The notes under the pieces are model-generated. The model had not been told where the DNA came from. It saw only the letters and a program-made list of their open reading frames with translations, and made no database searches. 64,000 nt of DNA from JBBDRJ01 sp963766295 (GTDB taxonomy: Bacteria; Actinomycetota; JAICYB01): NCBI GenBank assembly GCA_963766295.1, contig CAVXYW010000001.1, positions 558,001-622,000 of the forward strand. Direction: 5' to 3'. Made by a program: the position numbers and the translations under genes. Shown here piece by piece: positions 34,227 through 42,656 of the stretch. Each line of letters starts with the position of its first letter. The stretch's first letter is position 1.

Positions 34227-35630
34227 CTACGTCACTTCTATCTCGCCGACCATCGGCGGATGGATGAGGCAAGCGAAGTCATAGGTGCCCGGCCTCGAGA
34301 TCCGAAGTGTGACCTGTGCGTACGTGTCGGCGCCGACTAATCCGGTCGACCAGAAACCTTCGCCGTCATAGGTTCCAGCGTCGTATGCCAGCGGAGCCGG
34401 CGGCTCCTCTTGTGGCGCGCCCTCCGGTTCCGGCGGCTCGCGCGCGCCTCCCCCGGGGTTTCGCAGCTTCGGGTTATAGCGAACGGTGCCGTCGTCCAGG
34501 AACTGCACGATCGGGAAGTAGCGCGGCACGCCGAAGCTGATCGTGTGCTCGAGGCCTAGGAACGTCCATGTGATCGGTTCGTTGCGCCGAACGCTGAGGT
34601 TCTTGGGGATGAACTCGTTGATAAGTGCGTATTGGACCTTCGGAGGAAATGCACCGGCGAACGGTCCGCGCAACGTCTGGCCGAACGCATCCAAACGCTG
34701 ACGGCGTACGACGTCTCGGTAGCTGGCGGCCAACGGTTTGGCTCGTAGGTCTATCTCCTCGCGCGCCTGCCGGTTCACTTCCTCCTGAGTAGGCACGTCT
34801 GTGCCGGATGGGACGACTTCGACCTCGGTGTACTGGGCGAAGAAGTGGATCGCGCAGTAGAAGAAGTAATTTCCTGGGGCGATGTCGTCTGCGAGCGGAA
34901 CGCGGAAGGTGTTCCCCTGCGGACCTTCGTAGGGGATGATTCCGCTGTTGTAAAAGGACTGTTTCCCGTTGAACGCAGGCTGTTCGCGTGAATCGCAGGC
35001 TTCGTCCGGGTCCTTCGGAGGAGCCCCGCGGTCGAGGTAACAAGGCTGACCCACGTTCTGGTTTAGCTCGCCCGTTTCCGTGTCCCAGGCGATCGGCAGT
35101 TGGGAGAACTCTCCCTCGAAGGCCGGCCCTATCTTCTCGAAGAGAGTCCCGACCGGCACTTCGTCCGCGTCGTCGCGGTCGGGAGCGATGCCTTCGTCGG
35201 CCAGAGCGTCGTAGCTGTCCAGAAATGCGTCGCGGTCGGGGCCGGAGCGCGACTCCTCGACCGCGTCGAGCATTTCGCCGACGGTGTCGTCGGTCGGTCC
35301 GGTGGGATCTGGCACATCGACTCCGCGCGCGAGCAGCTCATCGAAAGCCCGCCCGAAGGTGAACACATCGGTTCCCAGGCGCTCGTTGGCAAGCCCGCCG
35401 CCGGTGACGGTGTGTGCCTCTCCTGTCCACGTTTGGCGGAAATCGAGCGTCATCCCCGGGGCGGCGGTGACGCGGCGAGGAAAGTTGAAGAGGAGCGCGC
35501 TGGCGAATTCGTCGTGGCTGTAATCCACGAGGACGGTGCGCTCCTCGCCACCTCCTCCGACGAACGGGAGCCGATCGCACGCCGAGGCGACGAGAACCAG
35601 AGCGATGCAAATGACTAGGAGTCTTCGCAT
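34227..35630 (-). CDS. Double-cupredoxin lipoprotein (copy 4 of the tandem array)
   Basis: 467 residues from ATG 35630. The lipoprotein signal ends LVASAC with the lipid Cys at 18. Cupredoxin domain 1 has an imidazole ligand in GEAHTVTGG (H73) and FYCAIHFF (C259, H262) split by a long acidic helical insert. Domain 2 has LEHTISFGVP (H362) and FACLIHPPM (C454, H457, M460), a standard type 1 copper set. An extra Cys pair (QPCYL C197 and C212) probably forms a disulfide. Domain 1 lacks an obvious axial Met. Known cupredoxins of this kind carry electrons or bind copper outside the membrane. It is the last of four related genes. Confidence 0.85.
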   Translation of the reverse strand: MRRLLVICIALVLVASACDRLPFVGGGGEERTVLVDYSHDEFASALLFNFPRRVTAAPGMTLDFRQTWTGEAHTVTGGGLANERLGTDVFTFGRAFDELLARGVDVPDPTGPTDDTVGEMLDAVEESRSGPDRDAFLDSYDALADEGIAPDRDDADEVPVGTLFEKIGPAFEGEFSQLPIAWDTETGELNQNVGQPCYLDRGAPPKDPDEACDSREQPAFNGKQSFYNSGIIPYEGPQGNTFRVPLADDIAPGNYFFYCAIHFFAQYTEVEVVPSGTDVPTQEEVNRQAREEIDLRAKPLAASYRDVVRRQRLDAFGQTLRGPFAGAFPPKVQYALINEFIPKNLSVRRNEPITWTFLGLEHTISFGVPRYFPIVQFLDDGTVRYNPKLRNPGGGAREPPEPEGAPQEEPPAPLAYDAGTYDGEGFWSTGLVGADTYAQVTLRISRPGTYDFACLIHPPMVGEIEVT

Positions 35631-35638
35631 GCCGTTCG

Positions 35639-37066
35639 CTACGTCACCGTGACCTTGCCCACCATCGGCGGGTGTATGAGGCACGCGAAGTCGTAGGTGC
35701 CCGGCCTCGAGATGCGCATCGTGTATTCGAGGTACGGCTCGGCACCCAACAATCCGGAGGACCAGAAACCTGTGCCGTCGTATGTGCCGCCGTCGGCCTT
35801 GATCACGCCTCCACCCTCTTCGTCCGGCGGCGGAATCTCCTTGGCACCGCCGGCCGCACCCCCCAGCTGGGGATTGAGACGAACTTCTCCGTCCTCCAAG
35901 AACTGGACGATGGGGAAGTATCTGGGCACACCGAAGCTGATCGTGTGATCGGCTCCGATGAACTTCCAGGTGATGGGTTCGTTCCTGCGCACCGTTAAGT
36001 TCTTCGGAACGAACTCGTTGATCGACGCGTGATCTTGTTCCGCTGTGTAAACGCCGGCGAATGGACCATCAACTGTCGTCGGCTCTCCGTCCTCGCCGAT
36101 CGTCTCCATCTCTCCGTCATCGACGGCACGCTTATAGATCTCCTCTAACGGGCCGGAGATCTCGTCGATCTCATCACGAGCCGCGCGGCTGACTTCTTCT
36201 TGCGACGGAATGTCGGAGCCTTCCTGCAAAACCTTCACCTTCGTCGACTGACCGAAGCCGTGAACCGCGCAATAGAAGTAGTAGTCGCCCGGAGAAGTGT
36301 CATCGGCGAATGGCACCTCGAACGTATTTCCGTTCGCTCCCTCGTACGGGATGATCCCGCTGTTGTAGAAGCTCTGAGTTCCGTCGAACTCTGGCTTCTC
36401 CCGGTCGCGACAGGTCTTCTTGGGGTCTTTGGGTGGGCTCCCGCTGTCGAGGTAGCAAGGCTGGCTGGCGTTCTGTGCAAGGGTCGGCGGGCCCTCTTCT
36501 TCGATGAAAGCGAAGGGCAAACTGCTGAAGGCCGCTTCGATCTTCGGATCGACGTCCTCGACGAACTCGCCGAACGTGACTTCCTTTGCTTCTTCGCGGT
36601 CGGGGATGTCGCCATCGTCGACCATTTCTTCATAGGCATCGAGGAAGTCGGTGCGGATATCGCTTTCGTCTGATTCCTCGACTGCCTCGATCACGTCTGC
36701 CACGGTCGCGTCGGTGGGAGGCCCATCCGGGTTCGGCAGCGGTACGCCTTGGCCGGCCAGCGCTTCGAAGGAATTGACGAACTTGAGCAAGGGGTCGGCG
36801 ATCGCGTCGTTGACAAGCTTTCCTCCGGTAACGGTGTGCGGCTCTCCCGTCCACGTCTGCCTGAAGACGAGATTCATCCCCGGCGTTACGGAGACCTCTT
36901 TGGGGAAGTTGAAGAGATAGAAACTGGCGAACTCGTCGTGGCTGTAATCGACGAGCACTGTTCGCGACTCAGCGCCACCACCTAAGAAGGGGATGTTGTC
37001 GCAGGCGGGAGCCAACAGCGCCAACACAGCAGCGAGTGCGAGAAGTCTTGGCTTCGGCTTTCTCAT
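35639..37066 (-). CDS. Double-cupredoxin lipoprotein (copy 3)
   Basis: 475 residues from ATG 37066, which overlaps the upstream TGA (TGATG). The lipobox is LLAPAC. It shares with its siblings VLVDYSHDEFAS, FRQTWTGEPHTVTGG, QPCYLDSGSPPKDP, FYNSGIIPYEG and FYCAVHGFGQSTKV. In domain 2 it has ADHTISFGVPRYFPIVQFL and FACLIHPPMVG. Copper ligands are present as in copy 4, and again there is no Met after the first C-x-x-H. The insert between the ligands of domain 1 is strongly acidic (about 120-190). Confidence 0.85.
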   Translation of the reverse strand: MRKPKPRLLALAAVLALLAPACDNIPFLGGGAESRTVLVDYSHDEFASFYLFNFPKEVSVTPGMNLVFRQTWTGEPHTVTGGKLVNDAIADPLLKFVNSFEALAGQGVPLPNPDGPPTDATVADVIEAVEESDESDIRTDFLDAYEEMVDDGDIPDREEAKEVTFGEFVEDVDPKIEAAFSSLPFAFIEEEGPPTLAQNASQPCYLDSGSPPKDPKKTCRDREKPEFDGTQSFYNSGIIPYEGANGNTFEVPFADDTSPGDYYFYCAVHGFGQSTKVKVLQEGSDIPSQEEVSRAARDEIDEISGPLEEIYKRAVDDGEMETIGEDGEPTTVDGPFAGVYTAEQDHASINEFVPKNLTVRRNEPITWKFIGADHTISFGVPRYFPIVQFLEDGEVRLNPQLGGAAGGAKEIPPPDEEGGGVIKADGGTYDGTGFWSSGLLGAEPYLEYTMRISRPGTYDFACLIHPPMVGKVTVT

Positions 37067-38487
37067 CAAGTCACCTCGATCTTTCCAACCATCGGCGGGT
37101 GGATCAGGCACGCGAAGTCGTACGTGCCCGGCTCCGCTATCCGAAGTGTTACCTCGAGGTATCCGTTTTCGGGGTGGCCGATCAAGCCGGTCGACCAGAA
37201 GCCACTTCCGTCGTATGTCCCGGCGTCGTAGGAGAGCGCCAGCGGAACTTCTTCCTCGTCGGGCTCCGGCGGCTCCTCCGCTCCTCCGGCCACCTGATCC
37301 AGCCTGGGGTTCAGCCTGACGTTTCCGTTTTCCTGGAACTCCATGATCGGGAAGTACTCGGGCACACCGAATGAGATCGTGTGCTCAACGCCCATCAGCG
37401 TCCAAGTGATCGGCTCGCCGGCTTCGACCTCCAGGTTCTTCGGAACGAACTCGTTGATCGCGACATGATCCGAGTCGGGCGTGAACAGACCGGCGAACGG
37501 GCCCTCGATCGTCTGCTCACCCTCCGGCCCGGCGATCGTCATCTCGCCCGAGTCAATCGCGCGCTCGTACAGCTCCTCGACGGGCCCCGATTGTTCGTCG
37601 ATCTCCCTGGCAGCTTGCTGATTGACTTCTTCCTGGCTTGGGATGTCGCTTCCCTCCGGGCGCACCTCGACCTGGGTCGACTGAAGAAAACCGTGCACCG
37701 CACAGTAGAAGTTGTAAGTGCCGGGGTCGATGTCATCGGCGAGCTGCACGTCGAACGTGTTCCCCTGCGCCCCTTCGTAAGGAATGATGCCGCTGTTGTA
37801 GTAAGTCTGTGACCCATCGAACTCGGGCTGATCTTGTTCGTCACAAGGTTCGTCGGGATCTTCCGGCGGCCGGCCCTCGGTCAGGAAGCAGGGCTGTCCG
37901 ACGTTCTGCGCAATGCCCTCGGTCTCTTCACTGAAGGCACCGGGAAGACTCGAGAAAGCCTCTTCTATCTTCGGGTCGACATCTCCGACGAACTCCATGA
38001 AGGGGACGTCGTCGGCTTCATCTCGAGTCGGGAAGTCCTCCTCTTCGATCAAGGCGTCGTAGGACTCGAGGAAGTTCGTACGGTCTTCTGACTCTTCGGA
38101 CTCCTCGACGGTCTCGATCACGCTCCCAACGGTTATTGATTCCGGAAGTTCACCCGCGTCGGGATTGGGCAGTTCCACGCCTGCTCCGGCGAGGTTCTCG
38201 AAGGCCTCGACAAACTTCAGCAGATCGTTCTGGATGGCTTCGTCCACCAGTGTGCCGCCCGTTACCGTGTGCGGCTCGCCGGTCCACGTCTGGCGGAAGT
38301 TCAACTTCATGCCCGGGGTGACCTGAACCTTCTTGGGGAAGTTGAACAGGTAGAAGCTCGCGAACTCGTCGTGGCTGTAATCGACGAGGATGGTGCGCTC
38401 GTCGCCTCCGCCTCCACCGAACGGGAGTGAGTCACAAGATGCGGAGACCAAAGCCAGAGCAACGAGCAATACGGAGAATCGCTTCAT
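37066..38487 (-). CDS. Double-cupredoxin lipoprotein (copy 2)
   Basis: 473 residues from ATG 38487, chosen for the preceding GGGAG and because the lipoprotein signal (MKRFSVLLVALALVSASC) starts there; the open frame extends far upstream without support. Ligand motifs are GEPHTVTGG, FYCAVHGFLQ, VEHTISFGVPEYFPI and FACLIHPPMVG. It has the same Cys pair (QPCFL and PC-DEQDQ). Its stop overlaps the next start, so copies 2 and 3 are translationally coupled. Confidence 0.85.
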   Translation of the reverse strand: MKRFSVLLVALALVSASCDSLPFGGGGGDERTILVDYSHDEFASFYLFNFPKKVQVTPGMKLNFRQTWTGEPHTVTGGTLVDEAIQNDLLKFVEAFENLAGAGVELPNPDAGELPESITVGSVIETVEESEESEDRTNFLESYDALIEEEDFPTRDEADDVPFMEFVGDVDPKIEEAFSSLPGAFSEETEGIAQNVGQPCFLTEGRPPEDPDEPCDEQDQPEFDGSQTYYNSGIIPYEGAQGNTFDVQLADDIDPGTYNFYCAVHGFLQSTQVEVRPEGSDIPSQEEVNQQAAREIDEQSGPVEELYERAIDSGEMTIAGPEGEQTIEGPFAGLFTPDSDHVAINEFVPKNLEVEAGEPITWTLMGVEHTISFGVPEYFPIMEFQENGNVRLNPRLDQVAGGAEEPPEPDEEEVPLALSYDAGTYDGSGFWSTGLIGHPENGYLEVTLRIAEPGTYDFACLIHPPMVGKIEVT

Positions 38488-38506
38488 TTCGCCCACTCCC
38501 TTGCTC

Positions 38507-39766
38507 TTAGCTGACGACGACTTTTCCGACCATCGGCGGATGAACCAGACATGCATAGTCGTACGTACCCGGTTTCGTGATCCGCATCGAGTACTCGATG
38601 TACGGCTCGGCGTCGACCATCCCGGACGACCAGAAACCTGTTCCGTCGTAAGTTCCGCCGTCGAAGGGGAGAGCGTCGGGACGGCCCCCGTACCTTTCTT
38701 CCTCCGGGATGTCGAACTTCTTCGCCCCTCCTGCCGACGGCTCGAGCTTCGGATTGATCCGTACCGTTCCGTTGCTGAGGAACTGGAAGGGCGGGAAGTA
38801 GCGCGGAACACCGAAGCTGATCGAGTGCCAGCCGATGAGGTTCCACGTGATCTTCTCGCCGCGTTTCACCCTGATCGTGCCCGGCAGCATCTCGTTGATC
38901 CCGGCGAAATCGACCTCGGGTGAGAAGAGACCGGCGAAGTTGCCGCGAATATCCAGCTTCCTTGCCGGACTTGTGCCGCCGGTGGGTGTGGGGGGGCCTG
39001 CTCCCTCCGGGATGTCGAACGCGATCCGTTTGTCCTGAGCGTCGCGGAAGACCTTCAACAGCGGGTTGGCCATCTTGTCGATCTCCTTGCGGGCCTGGCG
39101 GCTGACTTCGGCCTGCGAAGGGATCTCGGCTCCCTTGGGTTTCACAGTGACCTTCGTCGACTGAAACTCGCCGTGCACGTTGCAGTAAAACCAGTAGTCG
39201 CCCGGTTTGATGTCGTCGGCGAAATTGACGCGGTACTCGTTCCCCGCCGCGCCCTCGTAGGGAATTATTCCGCTGTTGTAGTAGGTCTGGGTGCCGTCGA
39301 ACACGGGCTGGGTCTGTTCACTGCACGCCTTCGCGTCCTTGCGTGGCTTTCCTTTGGCCAAGTAACAGGGCTGCGAAGCGGTTTGGTTCAAGCCCCCTTC
39401 TTCTTGGAAGGCGAAGGGGACATCCTCCTCGAGTTTGAGGACCTCCTCGGGTGGTTCGTCCGGGAGCTGTTCACCCTGGTCGGCCTCTTCGATGTAGGGC
39501 TCGACCTTGTCCATCAGCTTGTCGACGAGGGTGCCGCCGGTAACGGAGTGAGGTTCGCCCGTCCACGTTTGGCGGAAGAGGATCTCGTCGCCTTGAGCGA
39601 TGGTCAGCTTGCGGGGAAAGTTCTTGAGAAACAGGCTCGCGTATTCGTCATGACTGAAATCGACGAGCACAACTCGCTCGTTCCCGCCGCTGCTGAGGAA
39701 CGGCACGCTGTCGCACGCAGTGGCCACCAGCATCAGTACAGCCGCGACTGCTATCAGTCTGCGCAT
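38507..39766 (-). CDS. Double-cupredoxin lipoprotein (copy 1, most diverged)
   Basis: 419 residues from ATG 39766. The signal and lipobox end LVATAC. It has a shorter acidic insert than the other three. Ligands are GEPHSVTGG, FYCNVHGEFQ, GWHSISFGVPRYFP and YACLVHPPMVGK. The Cys pair is kept (QPCYLAKGKPRKD and ACSEQ). As the first gene after the 120-base spacer with a candidate operator it probably opens the transcript for the lipoprotein array. The linker has a Pro/Gly/Thr-rich stretch (GAGPPTPTGGTSP). Confidence 0.85.
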   Translation of the reverse strand: MRRLIAVAAVLMLVATACDSVPFLSSGGNERVVLVDFSHDEYASLFLKNFPRKLTIAQGDEILFRQTWTGEPHSVTGGTLVDKLMDKVEPYIEEADQGEQLPDEPPEEVLKLEEDVPFAFQEEGGLNQTASQPCYLAKGKPRKDAKACSEQTQPVFDGTQTYYNSGIIPYEGAAGNEYRVNFADDIKPGDYWFYCNVHGEFQSTKVTVKPKGAEIPSQAEVSRQARKEIDKMANPLLKVFRDAQDKRIAFDIPEGAGPPTPTGGTSPARKLDIRGNFAGLFSPEVDFAGINEMLPGTIRVKRGEKITWNLIGWHSISFGVPRYFPPFQFLSNGTVRINPKLEPSAGGAKKFDIPEEERYGGRPDALPFDGGTYDGTGFWSSGMVDAEPYIEYSMRITKPGTYDYACLVHPPMVGKVVVS

Positions 39767-39874
39767 CTATCGGCTCCCAGCGTTGTCCGTATCGGCGACA
39801 TGCTACGGACGACGTCCCGCCTCGTCAGCCAACTCGTTCCCTGTCCGATTCCCTGGAGAGTTTCCTAATCCTGC

Positions 39875-39894
39875 GTTCCGTAACCGTTACGGAA
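39875..39894. promoter_or_regulatory. Palindrome and candidate operator before the cupredoxin lipoprotein array
   Basis: 39876-39894 is a perfect palindrome with 9-base arms (TTCCGTAAC / GTTACGGAA) around one base. The same bases can be read as GTTCCGT (39875-39881), 4 bases, GTTACGG (39886-39892). It overlaps the end of the sensor-like gene (stop at 39887-39889) and lies 109 bases before the copy 1 start. It could act as terminator, operator or both. Confidence 0.5.
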
Positions 39895-41044
39895 TGTCCT
39901 TGACCCATAAGGAGACATGCGTCGGCTGCATCGTCTGAGCTACCACGGCGCGCAGCTCGGTCCCCAGAGCGTCCAGATCGACTTCCTCCCGCAGGTGCGC
40001 GGTGAAGGCGTCGATGGTCTGCGTTGCGTCGTAGCGGGCGCGGTTGAATCGGCGATCGACGGTTCCTTGCACGCGGTTTCGAACCGGACGGAAGATCGCG
40101 ATGACGAGCAAAGTCGCGACCGCGATCAGCCAGTCCGGTGTGTCGCCGGCTCCGACGGTGGCCGCGGGAACCAATGCGACCAGGACGAACACGCCTCCGA
40201 GAAAAGCAGTGACGATCGCATAGCTGAGCGTTCTGGTGACGATGCGATCGATGTCGTAAAGGCCGTGACGAAGGATGGCCGTTGCGGCGGCGGCGGGAAT
40301 CAACACAAGCGGCAGGTTCCAAACGACATAGGCGAGCCAGCCCGTTTCCATGGGTCCGGGAAACGCGATGGTGGCTCCGAAGATCAGGACGAAGGACGCG
40401 GCCGCGCCGAAAGCGAACAGTTTGATCTGCTGGCGCTCCAGCGATCGACCCCGGCGGAATCTGATGAAAAGCGCTACGAGGCCGGCGATGAGCCCAACCA
40501 TTCCCACCGACGAAAGGGTTTCGAGGAAGTCGGCGGCCGGACGCAGATCTGGTGCGTTTAGCGGATTCAGCAATGGCGCGAACTCATTTACGTCGAGTGG
40601 GCGGACGACCCCACTGATCGCAGCGCACGTTAGGAACATGCACGCGGCTACCGCGATTCGCCAGCGTTTCGACAGCAAACGACCCGTGGGATAAACGAGG
40701 AGGAGCACGCCCACAGCGCCGAACCCTGTTAGTCGAAAGAATTCGGAGGAAACCGCCAGCGCCCCGCCTAGATCGCCACCAACCCAGTGCGCGAGCTGGC
40801 CGATCGACACCTGAACGGCCCCAGCCGCGCCAAGCAAAACGAACAGCCAGCCGACCAGGTGGCTCGGGTGCTTTCGGATGATCAGATGGCCGAGCGGTGG
40901 GAACAGCAATCCGATGGTCGCGGCCGCGAGGATGTACGAGTACCACCGCACGTCGAATCGGCCGGCCAGGTGCACGAGCAGTGTGCTAACGACGAGCGCC
41001 CAGGACGCCACAAGTAACGCGAGCGAGATCGTCGCCCTCTTCAA
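39887..41044 (-). CDS. Multi-membrane sensor-like protein without a kinase domain (copy 2)
   Basis: 385 residues from TTG 41044, overlapping the upstream TGA as TTGA. About nine hydrophobic helices are followed by the family signature GLYDIDRIVTRTLSYAIVTAFLGGVFVLVALVP and DTPDWLIAVATLLVIAIFRPVR. The soluble end is QGTVDRRFNRARYDATQTIDAFTAHLREEVDLDALG with VAQTMQPTHVSLWVKD. No histidine-kinase H-box or ATP site is present, and the protein stops right after the linker. The periplasmic or membrane part may sense redox or copper state given its neighbours (inference). Confidence 0.75.
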   Translation of the reverse strand: MKRATISLALLVASWALVVSTLLVHLAGRFDVRWYSYILAAATIGLLFPPLGHLIIRKHPSHLVGWLFVLLGAAGAVQVSIGQLAHWVGGDLGGALAVSSEFFRLTGFGAVGVLLLVYPTGRLLSKRWRIAVAACMFLTCAAISGVVRPLDVNEFAPLLNPLNAPDLRPAADFLETLSSVGMVGLIAGLVALFIRFRRGRSLERQQIKLFAFGAAASFVLIFGATIAFPGPMETGWLAYVVWNLPLVLIPAAAATAILRHGLYDIDRIVTRTLSYAIVTAFLGGVFVLVALVPAATVGAGDTPDWLIAVATLLVIAIFRPVRNRVQGTVDRRFNRARYDATQTIDAFTAHLREEVDLDALGTELRAVVAQTMQPTHVSLWVKDIP

Positions 41045-41481
41045 AGCGGTGCTCCTTGTCTGTGGAGCTGGTAAGCCGTTTGAGCCCCCGCTGCCATGCC
41101 GAGCGGGAGCACGAGTCCCGCGATCACGACCACCGTTCGTTCGACGTGCGCTCCGGGTTCATCGAGCGCCTCCCGCGCGATGGGTTCGCCCAGCATCCCG
41201 ACGATGACACCTGCCGAGGCCACGATCAGAAGTGCCAATGAGATTCGTCCCGTTGTTGTCGGGAGCCCGCAAAGCACGAGCAGGACGGCAAGCGGGAGCA
41301 ACGTCCACAGCGGCGCTCCCAACGCTGTTCCGCCACCGATCAAGAAGTCGCGCGTGAGGTTGCCGCTCGAAAGATCCCAGTTCGCGAAGTTCGCCGGGAG
41401 GTCGTCACCGATGCAGATCGCCGTTGCAACCGCGGAAACGGCCAGGTAGGCCGCGCCGAACACGCGCACAACTGCTATCAC
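41041..41481 (-). CDS. Small four-helix membrane protein
   Basis: 146 residues from GTG 41481, which overlaps the TGA of the upstream gene as GTGA; a GTG at 41499 would give a 22-base overlap. Four hydrophobic helices are seen (about 1-20, 45-75, 78-98 and 118-138). The first loop has DDLPANFANWDLSSGNLTRDF. No Cys or His cluster is present and no family is recognised. It is coupled on both sides to sensor-like membrane proteins, so it may be a subunit of the same complex. Confidence 0.7.
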   Translation of the reverse strand: MIAVVRVFGAAYLAVSAVATAICIGDDLPANFANWDLSSGNLTRDFLIGGGTALGAPLWTLLPLAVLLVLCGLPTTTGRISLALLIVASAGVIVGMLGEPIAREALDEPGAHVERTVVVIAGLVLPLGMAAGAQTAYQLHRQGAPL

Positions 41482-42656
41482 GCCTGTTCCTTTACCCACA
41501 ACGAGACGTGCGTAGGCTGCATCGTCTGCGCTACAACCGATCGCAGCTCGCTCCCCAGGGCGTCGAGGTCAACCTCTTCCCGCAGGTGAGCAGTGAAGGC
41601 GTCGATGGTGTGTTCCGCGTTGTAGCGCGCTCGGTTGAAACGCCGGTCGACAGCGGTCTGAACCCGGCGCCGAACCGGACGGAAGAGCGCCACGACTAGC
41701 AGCGTAGCTACAGCGATGAGCCAGTCAGGCGAGTCTTCGCCCCCAAAGATCGCAGTTGGGAGCAGCGCGACGAGGACGAAAAGTCCACCGAGGATGGCCG
41801 TGATAATCCCGTACGAGAACGTGCGGCTGATGATGCGGTCGATGTCGTAGAGCCGATAGCGGAGGATGGCGATCGCGGCGGCTACGGGCATGGCTGTGAA
41901 CCCGATCAGCAAGCTCGCCCATTGGATCGGGTTCTCTGTTGGGTCCTCGACGCCGGCAAAGGCCATGCCAAGGGCGAGGAGTCCAGCGAGCACGACAAAG
42001 CTCGCGCCGTAAACGAACCATTTCATCTGCAACCGCTCGATCCCTCGCGCGCGCGTCAAGCGCAGGATCAGGGCAACGAAACCGATGAGCAGAACGACTG
42101 GTAGCCCGAGGTTGGCGAGCGTCGCCAGTGCCTCGCCGCCCGGAACGTGTTCGGGTGAGGAGGCCTCGAGCAAGACCCGACCCGGGGCGCCGAGCGTGAG
42201 CAGTGCGCTGAATGGAATCGCCACCGTCGCCGCCGTAGCGATACGAACTACCCAACGCCAACGAGTCGTTGGTGGCTCTCCATTTGGGAAGACCATGAAG
42301 ATGAGCCCGACGAAGCCTACGGCGGGTGACCAAATCCACAGACCCAACCACGCGGCCACGTCCGGGCCCGGCAATGTCGCGCCGCTCGAGTAGACGTAAC
42401 GCGCGTAAGCCAGCCCGAACGCCTGTACCAACAGCAGAAGCGCGCTGGCCATGAAGAGCCAGCCCACGGGGTTGCGCGGGCGGCGGGTGGCCACGAACGC
42501 GCCGACCAGAGCCATGGCCGTGCACGCCGTGTGGAAGAAGTGATCGGACGTGCCACCTTTTGCTTCAGGGACGTTAGCCACGATCAAGGAAGCCAGGGCG
42601 GCCATAGTCACTGCCGCAAGCGCTGCGATCGAGGTCAGGGTGCGAACCAGCCTCAT
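41478..42656 (-). CDS. Multi-membrane sensor-like protein without a kinase domain (copy 3)
   Basis: 392 residues from ATG 42656 (ATGA overlap with the upstream stop). The layout is the same as copies 2 and 4, ending RLYDIDRIISRTFSYGIITAILGG, DSPDWLIAVATLLVVALFRPVRRR, VDRRFNRARYNAEHTIDAFTAHLREEVDLDAL and VAQTMQPTHVSLWVKEQA. The first extracytoplasmic loop holds a His-containing segment (DHFFHTACTAM), which is of interest near copper proteins but not proof of binding. Confidence 0.75.
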   Translation of the reverse strand: MRLVRTLTSIAALAAVTMAALASLIVANVPEAKGGTSDHFFHTACTAMALVGAFVATRRPRNPVGWLFMASALLLLVQAFGLAYARYVYSSGATLPGPDVAAWLGLWIWSPAVGFVGLIFMVFPNGEPPTTRWRWVVRIATAATVAIPFSALLTLGAPGRVLLEASSPEHVPGGEALATLANLGLPVVLLIGFVALILRLTRARGIERLQMKWFVYGASFVVLAGLLALGMAFAGVEDPTENPIQWASLLIGFTAMPVAAAIAILRYRLYDIDRIISRTFSYGIITAILGGLFVLVALLPTAIFGGEDSPDWLIAVATLLVVALFRPVRRRVQTAVDRRFNRARYNAEHTIDAFTAHLREEVDLDALGSELRSVVAQTMQPTHVSLWVKEQA